From contig CAZQGO010000009.1 of the NCBI GenBank assembly GCA_964593065.1, positions 1-64,000 of the forward strand: a DNA stretch of 64,000 nucleotides, read 5' to 3'. This DNA comes from CAZQGO01 sp964593065. Lineage in GTDB: Bacteria > Oederibacteriota > JAAXVQ01. Shown in pieces: positions 45,143 to 53,534 of this stretch (within the stretch, counting starts at the first letter, position 1; every line of letters starts with the position of its first letter). The notes beneath the pieces were generated by a model. That model did no database searches and was not told where the DNA came from. It was given only the letters and a program-made list of their open reading frames with translations. A program made the translations under genes and the position numbers.

Positions 45143-46606
45143 ATGCCTTCCAGGAGCCGGCGCGGAAAAAACGCAGGCGACCGGAAACGGCCCGCGGACT
45201 CGGGCTTGCCGGGCGTGACGCTGGGCTGGGCCGCCGCGGCCTGCGGCGGGCGGTTGCAGGGCGCGGGCGCCGCGGACCCAATCGCGGGCATCTGCCTCGA
45301 TTCCCGGGGAGTGAAACCCGGTGAGATTTTCGTCGCCCTTGCGGGCCGCAGGACGGACGGGCACCGCTTCATGCCCGCGGCGCTGGCGAAAGGCGCGGCC
45401 GCCGTGCTGTGCCGGCGTCCTCCGTCTGCCTCCGCGCCGGCCATTGTCGTGCCGGACCCGCGCCGGGCCTTGGGACGCATCGCCGCGGCCTACCGTCGGC
45501 GTTTTCCGCGCGTGAAGATAGTCGCCGTGTCCGGCAGCACGGGCAAGACCGCGGCCAAGGAAATGGTGGCCCGCGTGCTTGCCAGCCGCCACCGGGTGCT
45601 GCAAAGCCAGGGCAACCTGAACAACGACCTGGGTTTGCCCCTGACCCTGTTGCGGTTGCGCCGCCACCACACGGCCGCGGCCGTGGAATTGGGCATGAGC
45701 GCCCCCGGCGAGATTCGCCAGCTTGCGAAAATGGCCAAGCCACACATCGGACTCCTGACCAACATCGGCGACGCTCATCTTGGCCATTTTCGCAACCGCC
45801 GCAGCGTGGCGCGGGCCAAGGCGGAACTGCTTGAGGAACTGATGCCCGGCGGAACGGCGGTTCTCAATGCGGACGATCCCGAACTGGCCCGCCTGGCCGC
45901 GCGGCGGCGGCTGACGTTCGGCATGGCCAAGGGCGCGGACGTGCAAGTCGTGAGCACGGGGGTGCATTACGCGGGGACGCACGTGGTGTTGAGCCATCGC
46001 CGGCGCCGCGCCGAAATCCGGCTGCGCGCCCTCGGGGCGCACCAGGCCTGGAACGCGGCCGCGGCCGTCGCCGCCGGCCTGGCGGCGGGCGTGCCGTTTC
46101 CCACGGGCTGCCGGGCCTTGGCGGGTTTCAGGCCGGAAACGGCCATGCGCCTGCAGCTGCTGCGGCTCGGACCGCATCGCATCCTGAACGACGCCTACAA
46201 CAGCAATCCGCAATCCGCGGCGGCGGCTTTGGGCCTGCTGGCGGAACTGCCCGCGCGGGGGCGGAAAATCTTCGTGGCCGGAAGCATGCTGGAGCTGGGG
46301 GCCGCCACGCAGGCTAGCCACGCCAACCTGGGACGCGAAGCGGCCATCAGCGGCGTGTACGCCTTGCTGGCGGTCGGGCGCGAGGCCCGTGCGGCGGCGA
46401 AGAGCGCCGCCGCGGCGGGGGTGGAAAAAATCGCCACCCTGCCCACGGCGGAGGGCGCGGCCCGGGTTCTGGCCCGCTGGCTGTCCGCGGACGGCGACTT
46501 GATCCTGATCAAGGGCTCGAGGCGATTGCAGTTGGAAACCATCGTGCAGGATTTGCAGTGCCGGTGGCGGCGTTCGCGAGGCCGCCGTGCGGCCGGCGCG
46601 GCGTAA
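45143..46606 (+). CDS. murF: UDP-N-acetylmuramoyl-tripeptide--D-alanyl-D-alanine ligase MurF
   Basis: 487 residues. It adds D-Ala-D-Ala to complete the UDP-MurNAc-pentapeptide. Seen: SRGVKPGEIFVALAG, the ATP loop SGSTGKTAAKEMV, QGNLNNDLGLPLTLL, ELGMSAPGEI, NIGDAHLGHF and LNDAYNSNPQSAAAAL, the standard MurF series. ATG 45143 has AGGAG at 45130-45134 and lies four bases after murE. The N-terminal 20 residues are basic and not conserved. A 174-base gap with hairpins follows, the longest in the cluster. Confidence 0.95.
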   Translation: MPSRSRRGKNAGDRKRPADSGLPGVTLGWAAAACGGRLQGAGAADPIAGICLDSRGVKPGEIFVALAGRRTDGHRFMPAALAKGAAAVLCRRPPSASAPAIVVPDPRRALGRIAAAYRRRFPRVKIVAVSGSTGKTAAKEMVARVLASRHRVLQSQGNLNNDLGLPLTLLRLRRHHTAAAVELGMSAPGEIRQLAKMAKPHIGLLTNIGDAHLGHFRNRRSVARAKAELLEELMPGGTAVLNADDPELARLAARRRLTFGMAKGADVQVVSTGVHYAGTHVVLSHRRRRAEIRLRALGAHQAWNAAAAVAAGLAAGVPFPTGCRALAGFRPETAMRLQLLRLGPHRILNDAYNSNPQSAAAALGLLAELPARGRKIFVAGSMLELGAATQASHANLGREAAISGVYALLAVGREARAAAKSAAAAGVEKIATLPTAEGAARVLARWLSADGDLILIKGSRRLQLETIVQDLQCRWRRSRGRRAAGAA

Positions 46607-46780
46607 GGCAATAACGGGCGGATTCTCCGCCCGGCAGGGAACATACGGTTTCCGGCGGGTGCCCCCCACCACGACTCGGTTCGCTCCCCACGAATCCGAG
46701 ATACCCGCCGGATAAGCTGGGCGGGGCGGGCTTGGCGGCCCGCCCCGGCCCGAAACCTTCGCAAGGCAGGAGGCGACTAC
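46607..46780 (+). promoter_or_regulatory. Hairpin-rich intergenic region before mraY
   Basis: A perfect 9-bp inverted repeat (46652-46660 with 46703-46711) encloses a second stem, and an 8-bp GGGGCGGG/CCCGCCCC hairpin lies at 46723-46746. No T run follows, so these are not typical terminators. The last hairpin contains a 17-base GC-rich block (46734-46750) that recurs before the PilZ gene with one mismatch. An attenuator or mRNA-processing site is possible. No promoter is evident. Confidence 0.45.
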
Positions 46781-47866
46781 TTGCTGTACTACTGGCTGTA
46801 TCCTCTGGCGGACGTGATCAAGGTCTTCAATGTCTTCCGCTACATCACGTTCCGTTCGGTGTACGCGGCCTTGACCGCCTTCCTGCTGTGCCTGCTGCTG
46901 GGGCCCGCGATCATCCGGGCGCTCAAGCGCAGCGGCGTCGGCCAGAATATCCGGGAGGACGGTCCCGGGGGGCATCTGAAAAAGGCCGGCACTCCGACCA
47001 TGGGCGGCCTGATCATCCTGCCGGCCGTCCTGATCAGCCTGATCCTGTGGGCGCGCTGGGAGCAGTCGGCGGTGTGGATCGCGACGTTCTCCTTGGTCTG
47101 GTTCGGGATCGTGGGCCTTTTAGACGACCTGCTGAAGCTGAAATGGAAGCGTTCGCAGGGGCTGATCGCGGGCAGCAAACTGTTTTTACAGCTGTGCGGC
47201 GCCGCCGCCATCCTGTGGTTCGTGTTGCGCAGCAACCAGGGCTGGAACCTGGCGAGTTCCACCAACATTCCCTTCTTCAAGCACGCCGTCTACCTGCCCC
47301 TGGGGTTGTACGTGCTGTTCGGCATGACCGTGATCGTGGGCGCCAGCAACGGCGTGAATTTGACCGACGGCCTCGACGGCCTGGCGATCGGGTCGCTGGC
47401 GCTGGTGGGCGGAACCTTCGCCATCATGAGCTATCTGGTGGCCAACGTGAAATTCGCCAATTACCTGAAAATCATCTATGTGGCCGGCGGCTCGGAACTG
47501 ACCGTGGTCTGCAGTGCCATGGTGGGCGCCGCCTTGGGGTTCCTGTGGTTCAATTCCCACCCGGCGGAGATCTTTATGGGCGATACCGGCTCCCTGTCCT
47601 TGGGGGCCCTGCTCGGCACCGTCGCCGTGCTGACCAAGCAGGAGATCCTGTTGTTCGTCGTGGGCGGAATTTTCGTGGCCGAGGTGGTTTCCGTCATTCT
47701 GCAGGTCGGAAGTTACAAGCTGACGGGCAAGCGCATTTTCCTGATGGCGCCCCTGCATCATCACTTCGAGCTGAAAGGGTGGTCGGAGCCCAAGATCATC
47801 CTCCGCTTCTGGATCGTCGCCATCATGCTGGCGGTGATCACGTTGAGCACGTTGAAACTGCGCTAG
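46781..47866 (+). CDS. mraY: Phospho-N-acetylmuramoyl-pentapeptide transferase MraY
   Basis: 361 residues, polytopic. It makes lipid I from UDP-MurNAc-pentapeptide and undecaprenyl phosphate on the inner face of the membrane. Seen: KKAGTPTMGGL, the Asp-rich GLLDDLLK, NGVNLTDGLDGLA, FNSHPAEIFMGDTGSL and the MAPLHHHFELKGW loop, all conserved catalytic segments. About ten membrane helices. It begins at TTG 46781 with AGGAGG at 46768-46773 seven bases upstream. Confidence 0.97.
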   Translation: MLYYWLYPLADVIKVFNVFRYITFRSVYAALTAFLLCLLLGPAIIRALKRSGVGQNIREDGPGGHLKKAGTPTMGGLIILPAVLISLILWARWEQSAVWIATFSLVWFGIVGLLDDLLKLKWKRSQGLIAGSKLFLQLCGAAAILWFVLRSNQGWNLASSTNIPFFKHAVYLPLGLYVLFGMTVIVGASNGVNLTDGLDGLAIGSLALVGGTFAIMSYLVANVKFANYLKIIYVAGGSELTVVCSAMVGAALGFLWFNSHPAEIFMGDTGSLSLGALLGTVAVLTKQEILLFVVGGIFVAEVVSVILQVGSYKLTGKRIFLMAPLHHHFELKGWSEPKIILRFWIVAIMLAVITLSTLKLR

Positions 47867-47916
47867 CGCGCGGCGAGCCGGGCCGGCGGCCCGCCTCGGC
47901 CGGAGAGGAGCAGGAC

Positions 47917-48336
47917 ATGAAGAAACTTGCCGTGATCGGAACGCGGCCGGAACGCCGGGCCAAACCGCGGGCCCGGGTCAGCCTGCAGGCGGAGTACCGC
48001 GTGCTGACCCTGCGGGACTTGGCGCGGGGCCGGAAACGCCTGGCGCGGCTGTCCGCGCGGGTGAAGAACCTGGGAGCCGGCGGCGTGCTGCTGCGGGTCC
48101 ACCGGCGCTTGGCCCGCCGGTCCGTGCTGTCCCTGGCCCTGGCCCTGCCGGAGCGGCAGGCGCCGGTCCGGAGCCTGGCCGAGGTCAAACACGTGCGGGA
48201 GGTCCTGGCCCGGGCTCATTACCCCTATGCCGTGGGCCTGGAGTTTTTGGCCATTTCACCGGGGGACACTGCGGCCGTGCGCCGTTTCGTGTCCCGGCGG
48301 GCAGGCGAAACGCCCGGGAACTCCGGGAAGCGCTGA
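47917..48336 (+). CDS. PilZ-domain protein (putative c-di-GMP receptor)
   Basis: 139 residues with one PilZ-like domain. RAKPRARVSL near residue 14 supplies the RxxxR arm. VKNLGAGGVLL near residue 49 corresponds to the (D/N)xSxxG part, with Gly in place of Ser, and AVGLEFLAI near residue 107 is the closing strand. PilZ proteins bind cyclic di-GMP. The Ser change leaves binding open. It starts at ATG 47917 behind GGAGAGGAG. Lying between mraY and murD, 17 bases before murD, it is not a normal dcw member and suggests second-messenger control of wall synthesis or division. Confidence 0.75.
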   Translation: MKKLAVIGTRPERRAKPRARVSLQAEYRVLTLRDLARGRKRLARLSARVKNLGAGGVLLRVHRRLARRSVLSLALALPERQAPVRSLAEVKHVREVLARAHYPYAVGLEFLAISPGDTAAVRRFVSRRAGETPGNSGKR

Positions 48337-48353
48337 AAGGAAAGCAGGCTGCC

Positions 48354-49733
48354 ATGGATTTGGACCAACGGAAGGTGGTTGTGCTGGGCATGGCGCGCAG
48401 CGGCTTGGCCGCGGCCGCCCTGTTGCAGCGCCACGGCGCGCGGGTGACGGTCTCCGACCGCAAACCGGCCGAGGATTTAGCGCCCGCCCTGGCCGAGCTG
48501 GCCAGGCTGGGCGTCGCCGCGGAAACGGGCGCCCAGCATTTGACCAGCCTGCAGGAGGCCGAGGTGATCGTGCTGTCGCCCGGCGTACCGGCGAATCTGC
48601 CCGAACTGGCCGCGGCCCGCGAACAGGGCAAGTCCGTCGTTTCCGAAGTCGAGCTGGGCTTCTGGTTCTGCCGGGGCCGCATCGCGGGCCTGACCGGCAC
48701 CAACGGCAAGACGACCACGGTGCACCTGCTGACCCGCATGATCGAGGAGGCGGGGCTGAAAGCCTACCTGGCCGGCAACGTGGGACTGCCCTTCACGGCC
48801 GTGGCCGAAACCATGGCGCCGCGGGACTTGGCCGTGCTGGAGCTGTCCAGTTTTCAGCTGGAGACGATCGTGGATTTCCGGGCGGAGGTCGCGGCCATTC
48901 TCAACATCACGCCGGACCATCTGGACCGCTACCCGCACATGCAGGCCTACGTGGAAGCCAAGGCCGCCATCATGCGCAACCAGCGGGATCGCGACGTGGT
49001 GGTGTTGAACGCCGACGACAAATACACCCCGCTGCTGGCGGCGCAGGCGCCCGCGCGCGTCCTGCAGTTTTCCCGTCAGCAAATCCTCGCGACGGAAGGC
49101 GTGTGGGTGCAGGACGGGGTGATCCGCCACCGCCTCTTCGGCGGGCAGGCCCGTGAGCTGCTGCCGGCCGACCAGGTGCTGCTGCCGGGTCCCCATAATT
49201 TGGAGAACGCCCTGGCCGCGACGGCCATGGGGTTGTCGCTGGACCTCCCGGAGGCCGCCGTGGCCGCAGCCCTGCGAACCTTCCCGGGCGTGGCGCACCG
49301 GCTCGAATTCGTGGGGGAGGTCGGAGGCGTCCGCTTCATCAACGATTCCAAGGGGACGAACGTGGATGCCGTGAGCAAGGCCCTGCAAAGCTATTCGCAA
49401 CCCATCGTCCTGATCCTGGGCGGGCGGGACAAGCAGGGGGACTTCACCCTCCTGCAGCCCCTGCTGCGGGCACACGCCCGGGCGGTGGTGGTTCTGGGCG
49501 AGGCGGCGGAGAAAATCACCCGCCAGATCCAGAACACGGTGGCCGTGCATCCGGCGCAGGATTTGCGCGCGGCCGTGCGCACCGCGGCCGGGCTGGCCCG
49601 GCCGGGAGACGTGGTCCTGCTGTCCCCGGGCTGCGCCAGTTTCGACCAGTTTAGAAATTTCGAGGAACGCGGGGATACCTTCCGCGAGGAAATCCGCCGC
49701 TTGGCCGGCGAACCGACGGGAGCGGGCGCATGA
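48354..49733 (+). CDS. murD: UDP-N-acetylmuramoyl-L-alanine--D-glutamate ligase MurD
   Basis: 459 residues. It adds D-glutamate to UDP-MurNAc-L-Ala. Seen: the Rossmann-like VVLGMARSGLAAAALL, the ATP loop GLTGTNGKTTTVHLL, LELSSFQLE, NITPDHLDRYPHM, GGVRFINDSKGTNVDA, ILGGRDKQGDF and LLSPGCASFDQF near the end. ATG 48354 has a purine-rich site upstream. Its stop overlaps the ftsW start by four bases (ATGA). Confidence 0.97.
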   Translation: MDLDQRKVVVLGMARSGLAAAALLQRHGARVTVSDRKPAEDLAPALAELARLGVAAETGAQHLTSLQEAEVIVLSPGVPANLPELAAAREQGKSVVSEVELGFWFCRGRIAGLTGTNGKTTTVHLLTRMIEEAGLKAYLAGNVGLPFTAVAETMAPRDLAVLELSSFQLETIVDFRAEVAAILNITPDHLDRYPHMQAYVEAKAAIMRNQRDRDVVVLNADDKYTPLLAAQAPARVLQFSRQQILATEGVWVQDGVIRHRLFGGQARELLPADQVLLPGPHNLENALAATAMGLSLDLPEAAVAAALRTFPGVAHRLEFVGEVGGVRFINDSKGTNVDAVSKALQSYSQPIVLILGGRDKQGDFTLLQPLLRAHARAVVVLGEAAEKITRQIQNTVAVHPAQDLRAAVRTAAGLARPGDVVLLSPGCASFDQFRNFEERGDTFREEIRRLAGEPTGAGA

Positions 49734-50848
49734 ACCGCCCCGCCGCGCAAACCCGGTCCATGGACATGAACCTGCTGACGCTGACCGCGGTTCTGGTCGG
49801 GATCGGGCTCATCATGATCTATTCGTCCTCGACCATCCTGGCGTTGCGCATGTACGGGGACGCCTATTTCTTCATCAAACGCCAGGTGCTGTGGGCGATC
49901 CTGGGATTCGGAACGCTGTGGGCTTTCAGCCGTTATCCCTACCTCAAGTTGCGCCGCTGGGTCATGCCCCTGCTGGCGGCGTGCGTGTTCCTGCTTCTCG
50001 CCGTGCTGGTCTTGCCGGTCGGCAAGGCCGTGGGCGGGGCCCGGCGCTGGTTGTCCTTGGGGGGGCTGTCGTTTCAACCCGCCGAGATGCTCAAACTCGT
50101 GATCGTGATTTATCTGGCGGACGCACTGGTGCGGAAGCACGACTCGATCAAGTCCTTCGTCGCGGGCGTGCTGCCGCACCTGCTGGTGGTCGGGCTGCTG
50201 GCCACGCTCCTGCTGCTGCAGCCCGATTTGGGCACGGCGGCCATCGTGGTGGCTTTGGCCGGCGGCATGCTCTTCGTGGGCGGGGCGCGGTTCTCGCACC
50301 TGCTTTCCCTGCTGCTGACCTCCTTGCCGGCCGTGTTTCTGCTGGTGTTCAAAGTCGGCTACCGCAAGCGGCGGCTGGACGCTTTCCTGGATCCCTGGCG
50401 CGAACCCCTGGGCAAGGGTTTTCAGATGATCCAGTCTTTCCTGGCCCTGGGCAGCGGCGGGTTATGGGGGCGGGGCTTGTGCGAGAGCCAGCAAAAACTG
50501 TTTTATCTGCCCACGCCCCACACGGATTTCATTTTCAGCATCCTGGGGGAGGAATTGGGCTTCGTGGGCACGTTCCTCGTAATCGTGCTGTATGGGATTT
50601 TCATCTGGGCCGGGTTTTCCATCGGGCGGCGCTGCGCGGAACCGTTTGGCAAATTGCTGGCCTTCGGTTTGACGCTGCTGCTGGGTTTGCAGGCCGTGAT
50701 CAATATCGGCGTGGTGTGCGGACTGGTGCCCACCAAGGGCACGACCCTGCCTTTCATCAGCGCGGGAGGATCGTCGCTGCTCTTTTCCCTGATGGCCGTG
50801 GGCATCCTGCTGTCCATTTCCCGCACGCTGCCGGAGGAGGGAGCATGA
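49730..50848 (+). CDS. ftsW: Peptidoglycan glycosyltransferase FtsW
   Basis: 372 residues with about ten membrane helices (SEDS family). It polymerises lipid II into septal glycan together with FtsI. Seen: YSSSTILA, GGARRWLSLGGLSFQPAEMLKL, LLLQPDLGTAAI, YLPTPHTDFIFSILGEELGF and GLVPTKGTTLPFISAGGSSLL, which carry the conserved Asp and Glu/Thr residues of the family. ATG 49730 overlaps murD, and its stop overlaps murG, so the three are coupled. Confidence 0.96.
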   Translation: MNRPAAQTRSMDMNLLTLTAVLVGIGLIMIYSSSTILALRMYGDAYFFIKRQVLWAILGFGTLWAFSRYPYLKLRRWVMPLLAACVFLLLAVLVLPVGKAVGGARRWLSLGGLSFQPAEMLKLVIVIYLADALVRKHDSIKSFVAGVLPHLLVVGLLATLLLLQPDLGTAAIVVALAGGMLFVGGARFSHLLSLLLTSLPAVFLLVFKVGYRKRRLDAFLDPWREPLGKGFQMIQSFLALGSGGLWGRGLCESQQKLFYLPTPHTDFIFSILGEELGFVGTFLVIVLYGIFIWAGFSIGRRCAEPFGKLLAFGLTLLLGLQAVINIGVVCGLVPTKGTTLPFISAGGSSLLFSLMAVGILLSISRTLPEEGA

Positions 50849-51984
50849 ACGCGGCGGGCGCGGGTTGGGCGGTCTGCGGCGGCGGCACGGGGGGGCACAT
50901 CTACCCGGCTCTGGCCGTGGCGGCCGAGCTGCGCCGGCTGGCGCCCGGAGACGAAATCTATTTCCTGGGCAAGGAAGGCGGCATGGAACAGGAGCTGGCC
51001 AGCCGCGCGGGCTTGTCCTTTTACGGGCTGCCGGCGGCCGGTTTGGAGCGCAACCTGACGCCGCGGAACGTGGTCGCCCTGTGGAAGGCCATGAGCGGGA
51101 CCCAGCAGGCTTTGAAGCTTTTCCACCGCCTGCCGGTGAAGGCGATCTTGGGGACCGGGGGATTCGTGTGCGGGCCGGTGATCCTGGCCGCGGCCATGCT
51201 CAGGATTCCCAGCATCGTGCACGAGAGCAACGCCGTTCCCGGGCTGACCAATAAACTGCTCGGAGCCATGGTGACGCGGGTGGCCGTGGCGTACCCCGAG
51301 GCCGCCGCACCGTTTCCCGCGAAAAAAACCGTGGTCACCGGCTTTCCGTTGCGGCCGGACCTCAACCGTTCCAGCCGGGAGGAAGGCTGCCTGACCTTCG
51401 GCCTGGATCCGGCCAAACGGGTGCTGCTCGTGTTTCCGGGCAGCCTGGCGGCCAGGCGCGTGAACCGCGCCGTGGCCGAGGTCCTGCCCAAACTTTTCCG
51501 GCGCATGCCGGACCTGCAAATTTTGTGGATGACCGGCAAGGCCGATTACGCCCTGGCACGCCGCCTGGTGGAGAAGTTCGCCCTGCCGGTGACCATCCGG
51601 GAATTCATCCACGAAGTCCCGGCCGCCTACGCGGCCGCCGACCTGGTGCTGGCCCGCGCCGGAGCCGGGACCTTGGCGGAACTTGCGGCCACCGGCAAGC
51701 CGGCGATCCTGGTGCCCTATCCCTACGCCACGCACAACCATCAGGAACGCAACGCCGGCTTCATGCTGGCAGCCGGCTCGGCCGAGCTGCTGGCGGACGA
51801 ATCCTTGGACGGGGATGCGCTGCTGGAGAAGGTCCGCGAGGTCTTCGCGAAACTGGAAGGCATGACCCAACGGGCCGCGGAGCTGCGGGCCCGATACCCG
51901 CAGGGGGCGGCGGAAGTTCTGGCCAAGATGCTGCTGGCGTTGGCCGCGGACCGGACGCCATCCGCCGGGGGACAGAAAGGGTAG
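50845..51984 (+). CDS. murG: Lipid II synthase MurG (N-acetylglucosaminyltransferase)
   Basis: 379 residues. It transfers GlcNAc from UDP-GlcNAc to lipid I. Seen: the GGGTGGHIYPALAVA loop, the GTGGFVCGPV loop, IVHESNAVPGLTN, VVTGFPLR, and the donor site ARAGAGTLAELAATGKPAILVPYPYATHNHQ. The start ATG 50845 overlaps the ftsW stop (ATGA) behind GGAGGAGGGAG. The same frame is open upstream to 49891 but that part lies within ftsW. Confidence 0.96.
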   Translation: MNAAGAGWAVCGGGTGGHIYPALAVAAELRRLAPGDEIYFLGKEGGMEQELASRAGLSFYGLPAAGLERNLTPRNVVALWKAMSGTQQALKLFHRLPVKAILGTGGFVCGPVILAAAMLRIPSIVHESNAVPGLTNKLLGAMVTRVAVAYPEAAAPFPAKKTVVTGFPLRPDLNRSSREEGCLTFGLDPAKRVLLVFPGSLAARRVNRAVAEVLPKLFRRMPDLQILWMTGKADYALARRLVEKFALPVTIREFIHEVPAAYAAADLVLARAGAGTLAELAATGKPAILVPYPYATHNHQERNAGFMLAAGSAELLADESLDGDALLEKVREVFAKLEGMTQRAAELRARYPQGAAEVLAKMLLALAADRTPSAGGQKG

Positions 51985-51988
51985 AAGC

Positions 51989-53389
51989 ATGCGTCATTAT
52001 CATCGGGTGCACTTCATCGGCATCGGGGGCGCCGGCATGAGCGGGATCGCCGAGGTGCTGTTGAACCTCGGCTACCACGTGAGCGGATCCGACCTGAAGG
52101 CTTCGGACGCTACGCGCCGCCTGGCCCGCTTGGGGGCCGAGATTTTCATCGGGCACCGCGCCCGCCAGGTCCAGCCGGGCACGGACTTGGTCGTGGTGTC
52201 GAACGCGGTTCCCGACACGAATCCGGAGGTGCTGGCCGCCCGGGACAGGGAGATCCCCGTTTTCTCGCGGGCCCGCATGCTCAACGACCTCATGCGCTTG
52301 AAGCAGGGGCTCGCGATCGCGGGCACCCACGGCAAAACCACGACCACGTCCATGCTGGCCTGGATCATGGCGCAGGCGGGAATGGATCCCACCCTGGTCA
52401 TCGGCGGCGTGCTGAACAACATTCACCGCAACGCGCGCAAGGGCAAGGGCGAATATTTCGTGGTCGAGGCCTGCGAGGCCTATTCCTCGTTTCTGCAGCT
52501 GAACCCGGTGGCGGTCATCGTGACCAACATCGACGACGACCATCTGGAAAACTACGGTTCCCGGGGAGCCTTGGACGACGCCTTCGTGGAGTTCGTCAAC
52601 CGGGTGCCCTTCTGGGGGTTCGCGGTGCTCAACGGCGACGATCCCGGCGTGAAGGCCATCGCCCCGCGCATCGTGCCGCGCACCATCACCTACGGTTTCT
52701 CGGCTGAGGCGGATGTGCAGGCGGCTTCCCCGGTGCAAACCGGCTTGCGTCAGGATGTGCTCGTGACCTACCACGGCCGGGTCCTGGGCCACTTGCGGAT
52801 CGGCCTGCCGGGCCGGTTCAATCTCGCCAACGCCCTGGCGGCCACGGCCATGGCCCTGGAACTGGGCGTCCCGTTCAAAACCGTGCAACGGGCCCTGACC
52901 ACCTTCCGCGGCGTGCGGCGGCGGTTCGAATTCAAGGGCCGTCTCAACCGCGCCCTGGTGGTGGACGATTACGGGCATCATCCCACGGAGGTGGCCGCCA
53001 CCCTGACGGCGGCGCGCACGCTCAATCCGGGCCGGCTGCTGGTGCTGTTTCAGCCGCACTTATTTTCCCGGACCCAAAGACTGTACAAGGAGTTCGCCCG
53101 CTCCCTCCTGCTGGCCGACGAAGTGTATTTGGCCGACATCTATCCGGCGCGCGAGCGGCCGATCCCGGGCGTGTCCTCGCAGTTGATCGCGGACCAGCTG
53201 CAAATCGAAGGCCGGCCCGTGGCCGCGGGGCCGCTGCCCTTGGCCCGCTTGGCGCCGCGCCTGCGGCGCGAATTGCGGCCCGGGGATCTGTTCCTGACCG
53301 TAGGGGCGGGAGACGTCTGGAAGTTGGGAGAACAGTTGGTCCGGCCGGCCAAGACGGCCCGGGCCGGAAAAAAAACGAGGAGCAAGTAG
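51989..53389 (+). CDS. murC: UDP-N-acetylmuramate--L-alanine ligase MurC
   Basis: 466 residues. It adds the first L-alanine to UDP-MurNAc. Seen: HFIGIGGAGMSGIAEVL, VSGSDLKAS, the ATP loop GTHGKTTTTSML, ACEAYSSFLQL (Glu-Ala-x-E type), NIDDDHLENY, VVDDYGHHPTEVAATL and FQPHLFSRT. ATG 51989 lies four bases after murG. The TAG stop falls within the left arm of the inverted repeat at 53387. In many clusters murB comes next; here it does not. Confidence 0.97.
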   Translation: MRHYHRVHFIGIGGAGMSGIAEVLLNLGYHVSGSDLKASDATRRLARLGAEIFIGHRARQVQPGTDLVVVSNAVPDTNPEVLAARDREIPVFSRARMLNDLMRLKQGLAIAGTHGKTTTTSMLAWIMAQAGMDPTLVIGGVLNNIHRNARKGKGEYFVVEACEAYSSFLQLNPVAVIVTNIDDDHLENYGSRGALDDAFVEFVNRVPFWGFAVLNGDDPGVKAIAPRIVPRTITYGFSAEADVQAASPVQTGLRQDVLVTYHGRVLGHLRIGLPGRFNLANALAATAMALELGVPFKTVQRALTTFRGVRRRFEFKGRLNRALVVDDYGHHPTEVAATLTAARTLNPGRLLVLFQPHLFSRTQRLYKEFARSLLLADEVYLADIYPARERPIPGVSSQLIADQLQIEGRPVAAGPLPLARLAPRLRRELRPGDLFLTVGAGDVWKLGEQLVRPAKTARAGKKTRSK

Positions 53390-53513
53390 TGAAGCGGGAC
53401 GTGCGTCCTTATCCCACGACGCAGCCATTTCCATCGCCGCCGACGCCTGCGACGCAACTTCGCCGAACACCCCGGCCCACGCCAGGGGTAAGGGTGCACG
53501 TCCGGCTTCACTA
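53387..53513 (+). repeat. 127-base element with 29-bp terminal inverted arms between murC and ddl
   Basis: Arms 53387-53415 and 53485-53513 pair over 29 positions with one mismatch (53396/53504) and three G-T pairs. The outer 18 bases match 17 of 18. The left arm includes the murC stop codon. Inside are about 70 bases with no gene. It could be a large mRNA hairpin or a small miniature transposable element. No T run follows it, and ddl starts 22 bases later. Confidence 0.8.
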
Positions 53514-53534
53514 CGCTCCCGCGGGAGGGGCCGC

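Noticed and set aside
49891..50844. Upstream in-frame extension of murG
   Set aside because: It overlaps ftsW completely; the ATGA overlap at 50845 and the GGAGGAGGGAG site give the true start.
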